From the NCBI RefSeq assembly GCF_001653715.1, contig NZ_LWHQ01000010.1, positions 1 through 62,415 on the forward strand: DNA of 62,415 nucleotides, in the 5' to 3' direction. Shown here piece by piece: positions 45,322 through 54,915 of this stretch. The notes under the pieces are model-generated. The model did no database searches. It was given only the letters and a program-made list of their open reading frames with translations, and was not told where the DNA came from. The stretch comes from Methylobacterium platani (lineage in GTDB: Bacteria; Pseudomonadota; Alphaproteobacteria; Rhizobiales; Beijerinckiaceae). The number at the start of each line of letters is the position of its first letter. The first letter of the stretch is position 1. Position numbers and translations under genes: made by a program.

Positions 45322-46586
45322 GTCGGAGACCCTTCGTGTCTGATGGCCCGGAGGTGGTGGACGGCGCGCAGGAGCGTATCCTCGGTGCCGAAGGCACCGG
45401 CCTTGGTGACGATCGGCACGGTGACGCGACCCCGCGTCAGGCCGAGCGCGACGCCGGCCTCGATCTCGTCGACCAGCGCCAGGCCGTCGACCCCGAAATG
45501 GGCGAGGAGCGCCGCCGCGGTCTCGCCGCCGGTCGCCACCAGCCCGCCGAGATGGCGGCCGGCCGGCGCCAGCAGCGCGCCGAGGGCCTCGGCGAGGCGG
45601 GGCCCGAGGCGCAGGTCCGGCGCGTCGCCCGTCTCGACCTCGACCAGCACGTCGTCGCCGACCGCGAGCCGCGCCGTCACGCGGTCGCACCATCGCACCC
45701 GCTCGGCCTCGCCGGCCGCGAGCAGCCACCCGGCCGCAACCGGGACGTGGCGCAGCCGCGCCTCGCCGGCGAGCTTTCGCGCCGCGGCGCGGGAGGCGGC
45801 CGCGAGGCTGCCCACCACCACGAGCGTGCCGCCGGGTCCGCTCGCGACGGTGGGGCGCGGCGCGGGCGGTGTCGTCTCCGCGGCCGCCAGGGCGTGCGCG
45901 AGGCCGGCGCTGCCGATCCAGACCAGGCTCTCGCGCAAGGGGCCCTGCGCGCCGAGGGCGAGGCCGGCCGCGGCGATGCGCGCGAGGTCGTCGTCCTCCT
46001 CGGCATCGAGCACCGCGACCGACGAGGTCCGGGCGGCCGCGGCGAGCGCCTCGCGCAGGGGCTCGGCCCCCCGCCGCACGGTCGCGAGATCGATCACCGT
46101 GCCGGTGAGCCCGGCCCCGGCCAGCATCGCGGGGAGCGCGCCGGTCGGGTAGGTGTGGTCGCGGCGCCAGAGCTCGGTGTCCTCCAGCGGCCCGCCCGCG
46201 ACGAGGATCCGCCCATCCCGCGTCGTGCGCCCGGTCGCCGGGAAGGCCGGCGCCAGGATCCCGAAGCCTGCGCCGGTGCGCTCGCGCATCGCCGCGAGGG
46301 TGGCGGCGAGCTCCGCCGCCGGCTGGCCGCGCAGGGTCGAGTCGATCTTCTTGAACACCCCGACGCCCGGCCGGTGCAGCCGCCCGGCGAGGGCGGCGTG
46401 GCGCGCGGCCGCCGCCGCGGCGCCGAGCTGGCGGCTGTCGGCGTCGTGCGCGACGACGTCCTCCTCCGCCTCGCCGCCCGCCTCGCCCCATTGCACGAGG
46501 GCGGAGCGCCCGCGGCGCGCGAAGGCGATGGCGCAGTCGGCCGCCCCCGTCAGGTCGTCGGCGAGGATGAGCCAGCGGCGCGCCAT
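45318..46586 (-). CDS. dtnK: Four-carbon acid sugar kinase, DtnK/DenK type
   Basis: This 422-residue kinase of the DUF1537/Hrk family phosphorylates D-threonate or D-erythronate at C4 using ATP. The N-terminal substrate domain has ILADDLTGAADCA and FKKIDSTLRGQ; the C-terminal ATP domain has LVATGGETAAALL and TKAGAFG. It sits three bases downstream of the permease gene and overlaps pdxA2. Whether threonate or erythronate is preferred cannot be told from sequence. Confidence 0.88.
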
Positions 46587-46589
46587 GGC

Positions 46590-47603
46590 TCAGGCCCGCT
46601 CCGGCAGGGCGGCGGCCTCGTCCGGGACCGCGTCGGCCGCCGGGTCCTCCGGCTCGCCGAAATGCCGGGCGGTCCAGGCGGTGGCGAGCGGGGTCAGGAT
46701 CGCGGTGACGACCACGGTCGCGGCGACCAGCACCGTCGCGGGCGCGGCGGCGTCGGCATAGGCCGGGTTGGCGGCGGCGATGATCGCCGGCACCGCGGCG
46801 GCGTTGCCGGCGGTCGAGCAGGCGGCGACGCCCGCCACCCCGGTGCCGCCGGTGAGCCGGTCGGCGAAGAACAGCGGGATGCCGGTGACGACCACCACCG
46901 CGACGCCGAGGCCGAGGCCGAGCAGCCCCGCCTGCCAGATCTTGGTGAGGTCGAGCCCGGTGCCGAGCGCGAAGGCGAAGAACGGGATCATCACCGGCAC
47001 GGCGCGGCCGAGGAAGGCCCGCATCTCGCGGTCGAGGTTGCCGAGGATCATGCCCACCAGGAGCGGCAGGATGCTGCCGACCATCGTCTGCCAGGGAAAC
47101 GCCGACAGGCCGGCGACGCCGAGCGTCAGCATGGTCAGGAACGGCCCGGATTCGAGGCACATGATCGTGTAGGCGCCGACGTCCCGCGGCCGGCCGTACT
47201 GGCCCATCAGCGCCATGTAGAGGCCGCCGTTGGTGTCGTTCATCGCGGCGACGATCGCCAGCGTCGAGAGGCCGGCGAACAGCCCGGCCCCCACCGGCGC
47301 CTCGCCGAGCAGGCGGCCGAAGATCACCCCGAGGATCATCGCGATGCCGACCTTCACGACGAGCAGCGTGCCGCCCTTCTTGACGATGTAGGGCGTGGCG
47401 CGGAAGTCGATGCTCGCCCCCATGCAGACGTAGAACACCGCCAGGATCGGCAGCGCCCCCGTGAACAGCGCCCCGGTGAACGACCCGAACACCTTCGGGG
47501 TCGCCGGGAACAGGGTGGCGATCACCGCGCCGACGAGCAGCGGCACCACCATCATCCCGCCCGGCACGCGCTCGATCGCGCGCTTGATCCGAATCTCGCC
47601 CAT
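46590..47603 (-). CDS. KdgT-like sugar acid permease
   Basis: This 337-residue membrane protein of the 2-keto-3-deoxygluconate permease (KdgT) family has about ten hydrophobic segments. Recognisable blocks are the opening [21 protein letters not shown] and the central [17 protein letters not shown]. It is the first gene of the operon and imports the acid used by the kinase. KdgT-type permeases are found with D-threonate/D-erythronate genes in other bacteria. Confidence 0.87.
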   Translation of the reverse strand: MGEIRIKRAIERVPGGMMVVPLLVGAVIATLFPATPKVFGSFTGALFTGALPILAVFYVCMGASIDFRATPYIVKKGGTLLVVKVGIAMILGVIFGRLLGEAPVGAGLFAGLSTLAIVAAMNDTNGGLYMALMGQYGRPRDVGAYTIMCLESGPFLTMLTLGVAGLSAFPWQTMVGSILPLLVGMILGNLDREMRAFLGRAVPVMIPFFAFALGTGLDLTKIWQAGLLGLGLGVAVVVVTGIPLFFADRLTGGTGVAGVAACSTAGNAAAVPAIIAAANPAYADAAAPATVLVAATVVVTAILTPLATAWTARHFGEPEDPAADAVPDEAAALPERA

Positions 47604-47622
47604 GCGTTCCTCCCTTTGCGTG

Positions 47623-47645
47623 GATCGCGCAATATGTGCGCGATC
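47623..47645. promoter_or_regulatory. Palindromic operator before the sugar-acid operon
   Basis: GATCGCGCA and TGCGCGATC form a perfect nine-base inverted repeat with a five-base centre, 20 bases upstream of the permease ATG. The position fits a repressor site covering the promoter, most likely for the DeoR-type regulator. A related but weaker palindrome (TGCGC-N5-GCGCA) lies near 47712. Confidence 0.6.
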
Positions 47646-47735
47646 GAACGGTTGTTAGCGCCTGATGGGCGCGACGGAGGCGGAGAGTCAAGCCGGAACT
47701 CGAGTGATTTGCGCGAAATGCGCAGCGGAATGGTC

Positions 47736-50054
47736 TCAGAATGCCAGCTTCATTCCCCCGACGACGCTGCGCGGCGCGCCGGCGAAGATCGAGCCGGTGG
47801 TGGTCGCGAGCACGCCCGCACCGTTCTGCAGCCCGGTCACGGCGCTGATCGAGTTCGCCAGCGGCTGGGCCGAGGCGATGTACGTCGTGTCGAGCAGGTT
47901 GCGCACCTCGACGTAGAGGCTGAGGCGCTTGGCGTACCACCCGACCAGGTCGGTGTCGTAGTGGATGTTGGCGTTGAGGATCGTGTAGCCCGGGGCCTTG
48001 AGCAGGTTGGCGTTGTCGAGGAAGAAGCCGTCCTGGTAGACCGCCTCGACGAAGGCGCCGACGCCCTTGAACGGGCCCGACGGCTGGTCGTAGCCGATGC
48101 GGGCGAGGAGCTGGTGGGCCGGCACGCCGGGGATCAGCCGCCCGGCCCGGTCGAACCGCGCGGTGAGGCTGCCGGCGCTCAGCTGCTCGACGTAGCGGGT
48201 GTAGAACTGGTCGTTGAGGCCGTAGGCCGCGGTCGCCCGCCAGCCCGGTGAGAACGCCCATTCGGCGCCCGCCTCGATGCCGCGATGCTCCGAGGCCGGG
48301 GCGTTGAAGGTGTAGCTCAGGAGGCCCGCCCCCGGCGACTGGGTGACGAACTCGTTGCGGAAGAACTCGTAGAAGCCGGTGAGGCTCAGGCGCAGGTCGG
48401 GCAGGGGCGACCAGTCGACCCCGAGATCGACGCCGAGATTGGTCTGGGTGCGCAGGTCGGTGTTGTTGCCCGGCACGCCGGCGGGCGTGACGAACAGCGT
48501 GCTCGCCGCGGGCGTGGCGTAGCCGGTGGCGACGCGGCCGCGGAAGGCCCACGCCTCGTCGGGCCGGTAGACCAGGGCGAGTTCCGGCGCGACGTTGAGG
48601 AAGCTGCGGTCGATGTCGGCGAGCGCCGTCGTGACGCCGCTGGCCGAATAGGCGTAGGTGAAGGTGCGTCCCTTGAGCCAGGTGTTCTCGGCCGAGACGC
48701 CGACGACGCCGGTCCAGCGGTCCGACAGCGCGACCTCGGCGCGGGCCCGGCCGCCGAGATTCGACTGCACCGCCTCCTGGTTGCTCGTGAGCGCGCCGAG
48801 GCGGGGACCGCCGTAGGGCGCCCGGTTGTAGAGCGCGATGTGGCTGTCGATCGCGTTGTAGCCGAGCGCCACGTACCCGGTCGCCGGCAGGCCGAGCACC
48901 TCGCCGCGATGGGTGAGGTCGGTGAGGACGTTGTAGGACGGATAGCTGCCGCGCGAGGACGTGGTGTAGAACGGCTGGTCGAAGTTGCGCTCGTCGAAGC
49001 CGACCTGCATGCGCCAGGTGGTGTTTGCGTCGATGTCGTGCTCCCAGCGCCCGGCGACGATGGTGCGCCGGTCGTTGCGGCCGAAGGCGCCCTCGGAGGC
49101 GGTGACCGGCACCGTGGCGCCGAAGGCGCCGTTGCGGAACAGGTTGAAGGTGGTGCACCCCGCGGCGGCCGTGGCCGCGGCGGCGCAGCCGCGCTGGTAG
49201 GGATTGATCCGGTACTGCGCCAGGGACGAGCGCGCCGGGAGATCGACGTCGAGCGTGTTGTTGATGACCTTCAGGGTGAAGCGGTTGTCCGGGCCGGGGG
49301 TGTAGCTCGCCAGCAGGTTGACCGTCTGGGTGTCGGCGCCGGCATGGTCCTGGAAGCCGTCGAGGCGGAAGTCGCTGGCGAACAGGCTGACCTCGTAGGG
49401 ACCGCTCGCCCCGCCGACGGTGAAGTAGTGGTTCAGGTAGCCGAAGCTGCCGGCATCGATGCCGACCTCGTACCCGTCGATCTCGCGGCCGGTGCGGGTG
49501 CGGAAGGCGAGCGCGCCGCCGGTGGCGTAGTTGCCGAAGAGCGGCGATTGCGGCCCGCGGAAGACGTCGATGCGCGAATAGGCGCGCGGGTCGGTGAGGT
49601 CGAACCGCGAGGCGCCATCGGGTTGCGTCAGCGGGAAGCCGTCCTCCAGCACCACCATGTTCTTGGTCACGCCGGTCGAGCGGGCGTTGTTGCCGCGGAT
49701 CGACACCACCACGTCGCGCGGCCCGTTGCCCTGGCGCACGGTGACGCCCGGGCTGTTGACGAGCACCTGCCCGATGGTGGTCGCCGGGCGGTTCGCGATC
49801 GTGTCCCGGCGGTCGATCGCCGTGACGATCTCGCCGACCGGGCGCTCGATCACGCCCGGGGCCGAGCCCGGCGGGGCGGCGACGCCGAAGGCCGGGGCGA
49901 GGGAGGTTTGGCCGGGGGAGCCCGCGCCGGCGACCGAGATCTCGTCGAGGGCGATGGTCTCGGATGCGCCCTGCGCCGCGGCGGCGCCGGGAACGAGGGT
50001 CAGCAGCAGGGCGAGCGCGCGGGGTCGCACGCCGGAACCGGGGAGGCGCGGCAT
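47736..50054 (-). CDS. TonB-dependent outer-membrane receptor
   Basis: This 772-residue receptor has a signal peptide ending GAAAAQ, a plug domain from about residue 60 to 190 (VLVNSPGVTVRQGNG, SIRGNNARSTG, VFRGPQSPLFGNYATGGAL), then a 22-strand barrel ending in the C-terminal Phe of KLAF. It has no N-terminal signalling extension. PepSY and DUF2946 genes are upstream on the same strand, so a metal-chelate (siderophore or copper chelate) is the likely cargo. TonB, ExbB and ExbD are not in this window. Confidence 0.9.
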   Translation of the reverse strand: MPRLPGSGVRPRALALLLTLVPGAAAAQGASETIALDEISVAGAGSPGQTSLAPAFGVAAPPGSAPGVIERPVGEIVTAIDRRDTIANRPATTIGQVLVNSPGVTVRQGNGPRDVVVSIRGNNARSTGVTKNMVVLEDGFPLTQPDGASRFDLTDPRAYSRIDVFRGPQSPLFGNYATGGALAFRTRTGREIDGYEVGIDAGSFGYLNHYFTVGGASGPYEVSLFASDFRLDGFQDHAGADTQTVNLLASYTPGPDNRFTLKVINNTLDVDLPARSSLAQYRINPYQRGCAAAATAAAGCTTFNLFRNGAFGATVPVTASEGAFGRNDRRTIVAGRWEHDIDANTTWRMQVGFDERNFDQPFYTTSSRGSYPSYNVLTDLTHRGEVLGLPATGYVALGYNAIDSHIALYNRAPYGGPRLGALTSNQEAVQSNLGGRARAEVALSDRWTGVVGVSAENTWLKGRTFTYAYSASGVTTALADIDRSFLNVAPELALVYRPDEAWAFRGRVATGYATPAASTLFVTPAGVPGNNTDLRTQTNLGVDLGVDWSPLPDLRLSLTGFYEFFRNEFVTQSPGAGLLSYTFNAPASEHRGIEAGAEWAFSPGWRATAAYGLNDQFYTRYVEQLSAGSLTARFDRAGRLIPGVPAHQLLARIGYDQPSGPFKGVGAFVEAVYQDGFFLDNANLLKAPGYTILNANIHYDTDLVGWYAKRLSLYVEVRNLLDTTYIASAQPLANSISAVTGLQNGAGVLATTTGSIFAGAPRSVVGGMKLAF

Positions 50055-50223
50055 CGGGAAGGTCTCGTCGAGGAGGGGCGCGTCGGAAGGCGCCGACGCC
50101 GGAAGATGTTTCTAGATTTCCGCCCGGCCCGGTCCAATAAAGGTGAAGCGCATCTCCCCTTTCCCGAACGGAAGAGGGGATCCCGCGCTCGACTCTGTCG
50201 GATCGAATCGGGCGGGGGTCGAA

Positions 50224-51594
50224 TCAGGCCGTCGCGGGGCGCCGGGGGCCGCGCCGCAGGCCGAGGAGGGCGGTGTCGAGCGCGATCATCGCCAGGATCG
50301 CCCCCCCGGTGAGGGGAAAGGCGACGCCCATCGCGACGACGAGGCCGGTGACGCCGGCGACCGCCCGACGGTCGTCCGGCCAGGCCGGCACGCCGAGGCG
50401 GCCCTTCGGCCGGCGCTTCCACCACATCATCGCGGCGGTGACCGCGAGCAGGATCGTGGCGAGGCAGAAGGCCAGCATCAGGAACTGGTTGATGCGACCG
50501 GCATACTCGCCCTTGTGCAGCCCGATCCCGTACTGGATCCCGCGCCCGACGACTCCGATATCGCCGAACCGCACGTCGACGAGCGGCCGGCCGGTATACT
50601 GGTCGAGGGAGATCATCCGCTGGCGGGTGACGTCGCGCGGATAGGCGGCGGCGGCGTAGACGCCGGTCGGCCCCTCCGGCAGCGCCAGCTCGTAGCCCGC
50701 CGGCATGCCGAGCCCGGTCAGGATCTCGGCCGCCCGGTCGATGCCGATCGGCACCCCGTCCCGCGCCGTCGAGCGCGGCAGCGGTGCGGTCTCCAGGGTC
50801 CAGCCGGTGGTGTCGAGCACCTCGCCCATCGGCACCCGCGAGACCGGCACCCCGGCCCACAGTTCGGTCGGCAGGCCGAGCCCGGCCCGGTTCGAGATCG
50901 CCCGGAGCTGGTCGCCCCAGACGATCGACCACGGCAGGCCGGTGGCGGCGAGGAAGAACAGGCCGGCCCCGGCGACGAAGCCCGTGACCGCGTGCAGGTC
51001 GCGCCACCAGATCCGCCTGGCCGGGTTGCCCCGCACCGAGACGACGCCGCCCGTCTGCCGGCGCGGCCACCACAGGTAGATCCCGCTGATGACCAGGATC
51101 AGCGTGAAGCCGGCCACGACCTCGACGAGCCCGTTCGCGACCGGCCCGAAGAACGACAGGCTGTGCAGCCGGCGCACCACCCGCATCGCCTCCTCCTCGC
51201 GCCCGACGCGGTCGAGGACGGCGCCGTCGTAGGGGTCGAGGTAGACCAGCGTCTTGCCCGTGGGCCCCGCCATGGTGACGACGCCTGAGCGGTCGGGCGC
51301 CTCCGGGCTGGCATAGGTCGTCGGCCGGGCATCCGGCACGGCGTCGGCGGCGATGAAGACCAGCCGCTCCGGCGACAGGGGCGGGCCCGCCCGCTCCGCG
51401 ACGACGGTGCGGTACGAGAAGACGCTACGGTCGATCTCGTCCTTGAACAGGTAGAGCGAGCCGGTGACCGAGAGCAGGATCAGGAACGGCAGGCACAGGA
51501 GGCCGGCATAGAAGTGCCAGCGCCACACCGCGCGATGGAGGGCGTCGCGCAGGGGCGCGCTCCCGGCGGCGGGAGCGGAGGAGGGGGCGGGCAT
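50224..51594 (-). CDS. PepSY-associated TM helix protein (PiuB family)
   Basis: This 456-residue inner-membrane protein has the PepSY_TM layout: TM1 with WHFYAGLLCLPFLILLSVTGSLYLF, a periplasmic PepSY region, SGIYLWWPRR, a RDLHAVTG His motif and further TMs (about four in all). The several membrane His could bind heme, as in iron-reductase PepSY proteins. It probably reduces or frees the metal imported by the receptor downstream. The gene overlaps no neighbour but the spacing fits one operon. Confidence 0.87.
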   Translation of the reverse strand: MPAPSSAPAAGSAPLRDALHRAVWRWHFYAGLLCLPFLILLSVTGSLYLFKDEIDRSVFSYRTVVAERAGPPLSPERLVFIAADAVPDARPTTYASPEAPDRSGVVTMAGPTGKTLVYLDPYDGAVLDRVGREEEAMRVVRRLHSLSFFGPVANGLVEVVAGFTLILVISGIYLWWPRRQTGGVVSVRGNPARRIWWRDLHAVTGFVAGAGLFFLAATGLPWSIVWGDQLRAISNRAGLGLPTELWAGVPVSRVPMGEVLDTTGWTLETAPLPRSTARDGVPIGIDRAAEILTGLGMPAGYELALPEGPTGVYAAAAYPRDVTRQRMISLDQYTGRPLVDVRFGDIGVVGRGIQYGIGLHKGEYAGRINQFLMLAFCLATILLAVTAAMMWWKRRPKGRLGVPAWPDDRRAVAGVTGLVVAMGVAFPLTGGAILAMIALDTALLGLRRGPRRPATA

Positions 51595-51640
51595 GGAAGA
51601 GAATCCGGAAAGCGGCTGATCGATGACGGCAACGGATCGA

Positions 51641-52009
51641 TCAGGCCTGCGGCGGACCTCGCGGGCTGGTGTTGGTGTCGGGCGGCGCCCGGGCCGGGCT
51701 CTCGTCGGCGGCGGGCGGGAAGCGGTCGGCCGGGCTCGGATCGTCCCAGGACAGGCGGGTGAAGGCGAGGAGCGCCGGGGCGACGACGGGCAGGTGATGG
51801 GCCGCGACGCAGCAGGGCAGGACGCAATGCGCCCCCGTCCCCGACGGATCGCCCGCCTGGTCGGCGGAATGGCAGATCACCGGTCCGGGCGCGGCGTTCG
51901 CCGGCAGGGGGGCCAGGGCGCCGAGCAGCACCTGCAGGCACAGGGCGTAGAGCGCGACCACCGCGATGGTCGCGCGTCCGATCGACCCTGTCGGCGGAAC
52001 CCTGCGCAT
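51641..52009 (-). CDS. Small exported DUF2946-type protein
   Basis: This 122-residue protein has an N-terminal hydrophobic segment, then a Cys/His-bearing region with ICHSADQ and HCVLPCCVAAHH. DUF2946 proteins carry this sort of Cys/His pattern and are found with TonB receptors and PepSY genes. Metal binding in the periplasm is the likely role. It is the first gene of the minus-strand metal cluster, 46 bases before the PepSY gene. Confidence 0.78.
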   Translation of the reverse strand: MRRVPPTGSIGRATIAVVALYALCLQVLLGALAPLPANAAPGPVICHSADQAGDPSGTGAHCVLPCCVAAHHLPVVAPALLAFTRLSWDDPSPADRFPPAADESPARAPPDTNTSPRGPPQA

Positions 52010-52197
52010 GGCTTTGGGTAGGCCGGGCGGGCCGGGGGCGTCAATGTCGAAGGAGAGCGATACCGCGCAATTCTCGCGGCGGGCGGCCGCACGCGGATGG
52101 TCGCGGCACCGGGTCCCCTGTACAATTGGAACCGGCGCGACAGCTAAATCGCGCGAGCGAAGGACCGGATCGCTCCCTCGAAGCGTGAGACCGTCGA

Positions 52198-52530
52198 ATG
52201 ACCGCCGTCGCCTTCGATACCCTCCGCTTCGTCCGGACCCTGCGCGACAAGGCCAAGATGTCGCCGGAGCAGGCCGAAGGGCTGGCCGAAGCGGTCGCCG
52301 AAGCGATCCAGGGGGACCTGGCCACCAAATCCGACATCAAGACCCTCAAGTCGGACATCGAGACCCTGAAGATCACGACGAGATCGGATCTGCGCGAGGC
52401 CGAGTTGCGCCTGGAAGCCAAGATCGAGGCCACGAAATCCGAGATCATCAAGTGGATGATCGGCTCGATCGGGTTCCAGGCGGTCGTCATCGTCGGCGCG
52501 ATCGTGGCGCGGTCGCGCGTCACGCACTGA
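52198..52530 (+). CDS. Coiled-coil protein with C-terminal TM (DUF1640-like)
   Basis: This 110-residue protein starts with FDTLRFVRTLRDKAKMSPEQAEGLAEAVAEA, followed by charged heptads (KSDIKTLKSDIETLK) forming a coiled coil, and a single C-terminal TM (SIGFQAVVIVGAIVA). This layout matches DUF1640/CCDC90-like proteins that are abundant in Methylobacterium. The role is unknown. Divergent from the DUF2946 gene and convergent with the GhrA-like gene. Confidence 0.8.
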   Translation: MTAVAFDTLRFVRTLRDKAKMSPEQAEGLAEAVAEAIQGDLATKSDIKTLKSDIETLKITTRSDLREAELRLEAKIEATKSEIIKWMIGSIGFQAVVIVGAIVARSRVTH

Positions 52531-52542
52531 CGTGCGGCGCCG

Positions 52543-53490
52543 TCAGTAACCCCGCGCCACGTCCACCGCCGCCGGGATCCGGCCCGAGGCGCGGTAGGCC
52601 CGGACGTTGCCGGCGACGACCGACGCGGCGCTCGCCGGGGTGGTCGGGCCGGAGATGTGCGGCAGCACGGTCACGCCGGGATGGCGCCAGAGGGCCGAAT
52701 CCGCCGGCAGCGGCTCGACCTCGAACACGTCCAGCACCGCGTGCGAGAGCCGGCCGGCATCGAGGGCGGCGAGCAGCGCGTCGATGTCGACGATCGGCCC
52801 GCGGCCGAAATTGATCAGGCCCGCTCCCGGCTTCATCCCGGCGATCCGCCCGGCATCGAGGAGGCCGCGGGTCTCGCCAGTGAGCGGCAGCAGGCAGACG
52901 GCGATGTCGCTCGCCGCGAGCAGGTCTCCGAGGCCGGCGGGGCCGAAATATCCCGTCACCCCCGGCGGCACGGCCTTCCGCGAGCGGCTCCAGGCCGCGA
53001 CCCGGAAGCCCGCCTGGACCAGCCGATCCGCCGCCGCGCTCCCGAGCGCGCCGAGGCCGAGGAGCCCCACCGTCACCGCGGCGGGCGGGCGATAGGCGAG
53101 CTGGCGCCAGGTCGCCGCCTCCTGCTGGCGGCGATAGGCCGGCATGTCGCGCTGGAGATAGAAGGTCCAGGCCAGCACCGCCTCGGCCATGGTCCGGGCG
53201 AGCTCGGGGTCGATCAGGCGCACGATCGGCACGCCGTTGCCCCCGAGGTCGCGCACCAGCCGCTCGACCCCGGCCCACAGGCTCTGGATCCAGGCGAGGT
53301 TCGGCAGCAGGGCCACCTCGGCCGGATCGGGGTTGGCGACGATCGCGAGGCAGATGTCTGCCCGCTCCGCCTCGCCCAAGGTCCGGAACGGCCGGATGGT
53401 CTCCCCGGGGAGGGAGGCGGCGAGGGCGGCCAGGAACTCGGCCTCCTCGTCGGCGTCGAGCTGGCCCAGGAAGGCGATCGGTTCGGGCAT
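52543..53490 (-). CDS. 2-hydroxyacid dehydrogenase, GhrA type
   Basis: This 315-residue NAD(P)H-dependent 2-hydroxyacid dehydrogenase resembles glyoxylate/hydroxypyruvate reductase A. It has the nucleotide motif GLLGLGALGSAAADRL, the substrate Arg in NFGRGPIV, and the catalytic Glu/His pair in DVFEVEPLP and LPHISGPT. ATG 53490 is used. It lies 11 bases after the aminotransferase stop, so the two are likely co-transcribed; an aminotransferase can supply the 2-keto acid it reduces. Confidence 0.86.
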   Translation of the reverse strand: MPEPIAFLGQLDADEEAEFLAALAASLPGETIRPFRTLGEAERADICLAIVANPDPAEVALLPNLAWIQSLWAGVERLVRDLGGNGVPIVRLIDPELARTMAEAVLAWTFYLQRDMPAYRRQQEAATWRQLAYRPPAAVTVGLLGLGALGSAAADRLVQAGFRVAAWSRSRKAVPPGVTGYFGPAGLGDLLAASDIAVCLLPLTGETRGLLDAGRIAGMKPGAGLINFGRGPIVDIDALLAALDAGRLSHAVLDVFEVEPLPADSALWRHPGVTVLPHISGPTTPASAASVVAGNVRAYRASGRIPAAVDVARGY

Positions 53491-53501
53491 CGGTCCCTCC
53501 C

Positions 53502-54713
53502 TCAGCGGCCGAGCACGCGGGCGAGGCGCGCCACCGCCTCCCGGGCGAGGCCCGGGCTGATGGCGAAGCACAGGCGGATGAAGCCCTCGCCCTCGGGCCC
53601 GAAGGCGGTGCCCGGGGCGACGCCGACCTTCGCCTCCTCGAGGAGCCGGAAGGCGATCTCCAGGCTGGTCGCGTCGGGGCGCGGGGTCCCGGGGCCGGCG
53701 ACCCGGGCCATCAGGTAGAAGGCGCCCTCCGGCACCGACACGGTGATGCCGGGCAGGCGCGACAGGCCCTCGACCAGGATCTCGCGGCTCTCGGCGCAGC
53801 GGGCGACCATCTGGCGGATGAAGCCGTCGCCCTCCTCCAGTGCCGTCACGGCGGCGTGCTGGATGAAGGTCGGGATCGAGGTGGTGTTGTACTGGCCGAG
53901 CTTGGCGAAGGTGGATGCCAGCCCCCGCGGGGCGACCAGCCAGCCGGCGCGCCAGCCGGTCATCGCCCAGTTCTTCGAGAAGGTGTTGGTGACGATCAGC
54001 CGGTCGTCCTCGGTGCAGATCTGCAGGAAGGACGGCGCGATGGCGTTGCCGTAGGTGAAGTGGGCGTAGACCTCGTCGGACAGGATCCACAATCCCCGCG
54101 CCCGGGCGAGGTCGCGCAAGGCCTTCATCTCGTCGAGCGGCATGGTCCAGCCGGTCGGGTTCGAGGGCGAGTTCACCACGATCACGCGGGTGCGCGGGGT
54201 GAGCGCCGCCTCGATGTCGGCGAGCGGCAGGGCGAAGCGCCCGTCTCCCTGCACCCGGTAAGGCACCGTCACCGGCACGCCGCCGGTGATGCGCACGGCC
54301 TCCGCCAGGTTCGGCCAGGCCGGGGAGGGGATGACGATCTCGTCGCCGGGTTCGAGCAGGGCCTGCGCCGCCTGCATGATGGCGTTCATGCCGCCGGCGG
54401 TGACGGCGAAGCGCTCGGGCGGGATCGTCACGCCCCAGTGCCGGGCGTGGTAGGCGCTCAAGGCCTCGCGCAGGCGCGGCACCCCGAGCGAGGTGGCGTA
54501 GCGGGTATGCCCGGCCAGCATCGCCCGGTGGGCCGCCTCGACGATGAAGGGCGGGGTCGGCAGGTCGCCCTCGCCGATCCACAGCTTGACCACCTCGGGG
54601 TCGTCCCGGCCGCGATCGGCGACGAGGCCGATCTGGCTCGTGCCGATCCCCAGCATCCGCGGCGAGAGCGTGGCGGCGAGGTCCGGCGGCGTGGTGGTCT
54701 CCGCATGGGTCAT
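53502..54713 (-). CDS. Class I/II PLP aminotransferase
   Basis: This 403-residue fold-type I aminotransferase resembles aspartate/aromatic-type enzymes. It has NSPSNPTGW for phosphate and ring contacts, ILSDEVYAHFTYG with the Asp that binds the PLP nitrogen, the Schiff-base Lys in TFSKNWAMTGWRAGW, and the substrate Arg in FIRLCFA. ATG 54713 starts the family homology; frames reaching further upstream are unsupported. The amino donor is not known. Confidence 0.87.
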   Translation of the reverse strand: MTHAETTTPPDLAATLSPRMLGIGTSQIGLVADRGRDDPEVVKLWIGEGDLPTPPFIVEAAHRAMLAGHTRYATSLGVPRLREALSAYHARHWGVTIPPERFAVTAGGMNAIMQAAQALLEPGDEIVIPSPAWPNLAEAVRITGGVPVTVPYRVQGDGRFALPLADIEAALTPRTRVIVVNSPSNPTGWTMPLDEMKALRDLARARGLWILSDEVYAHFTYGNAIAPSFLQICTEDDRLIVTNTFSKNWAMTGWRAGWLVAPRGLASTFAKLGQYNTTSIPTFIQHAAVTALEEGDGFIRQMVARCAESREILVEGLSRLPGITVSVPEGAFYLMARVAGPGTPRPDATSLEIAFRLLEEAKVGVAPGTAFGPEGEGFIRLCFAISPGLAREAVARLARVLGR

Positions 54714-54915
54714 CGGTGGCTCGTGCCCTCGTGGTGATGCCCGGCCTCGGGCAAGCGTGTCGGGATCCCTCCATAGCACCGGCGGCGCGGCGCGCGAGCC
54801 GCGCTCCACGCATACGTGGCGGTGGAGCGAGCGGCCCGGGCGAGCGTGGCCGGTGGATTCCGGCCGGCTCGCCGCTACAACGGTTTCAAGAACGAACAGT
54901 GGGAGGACGCGGACC

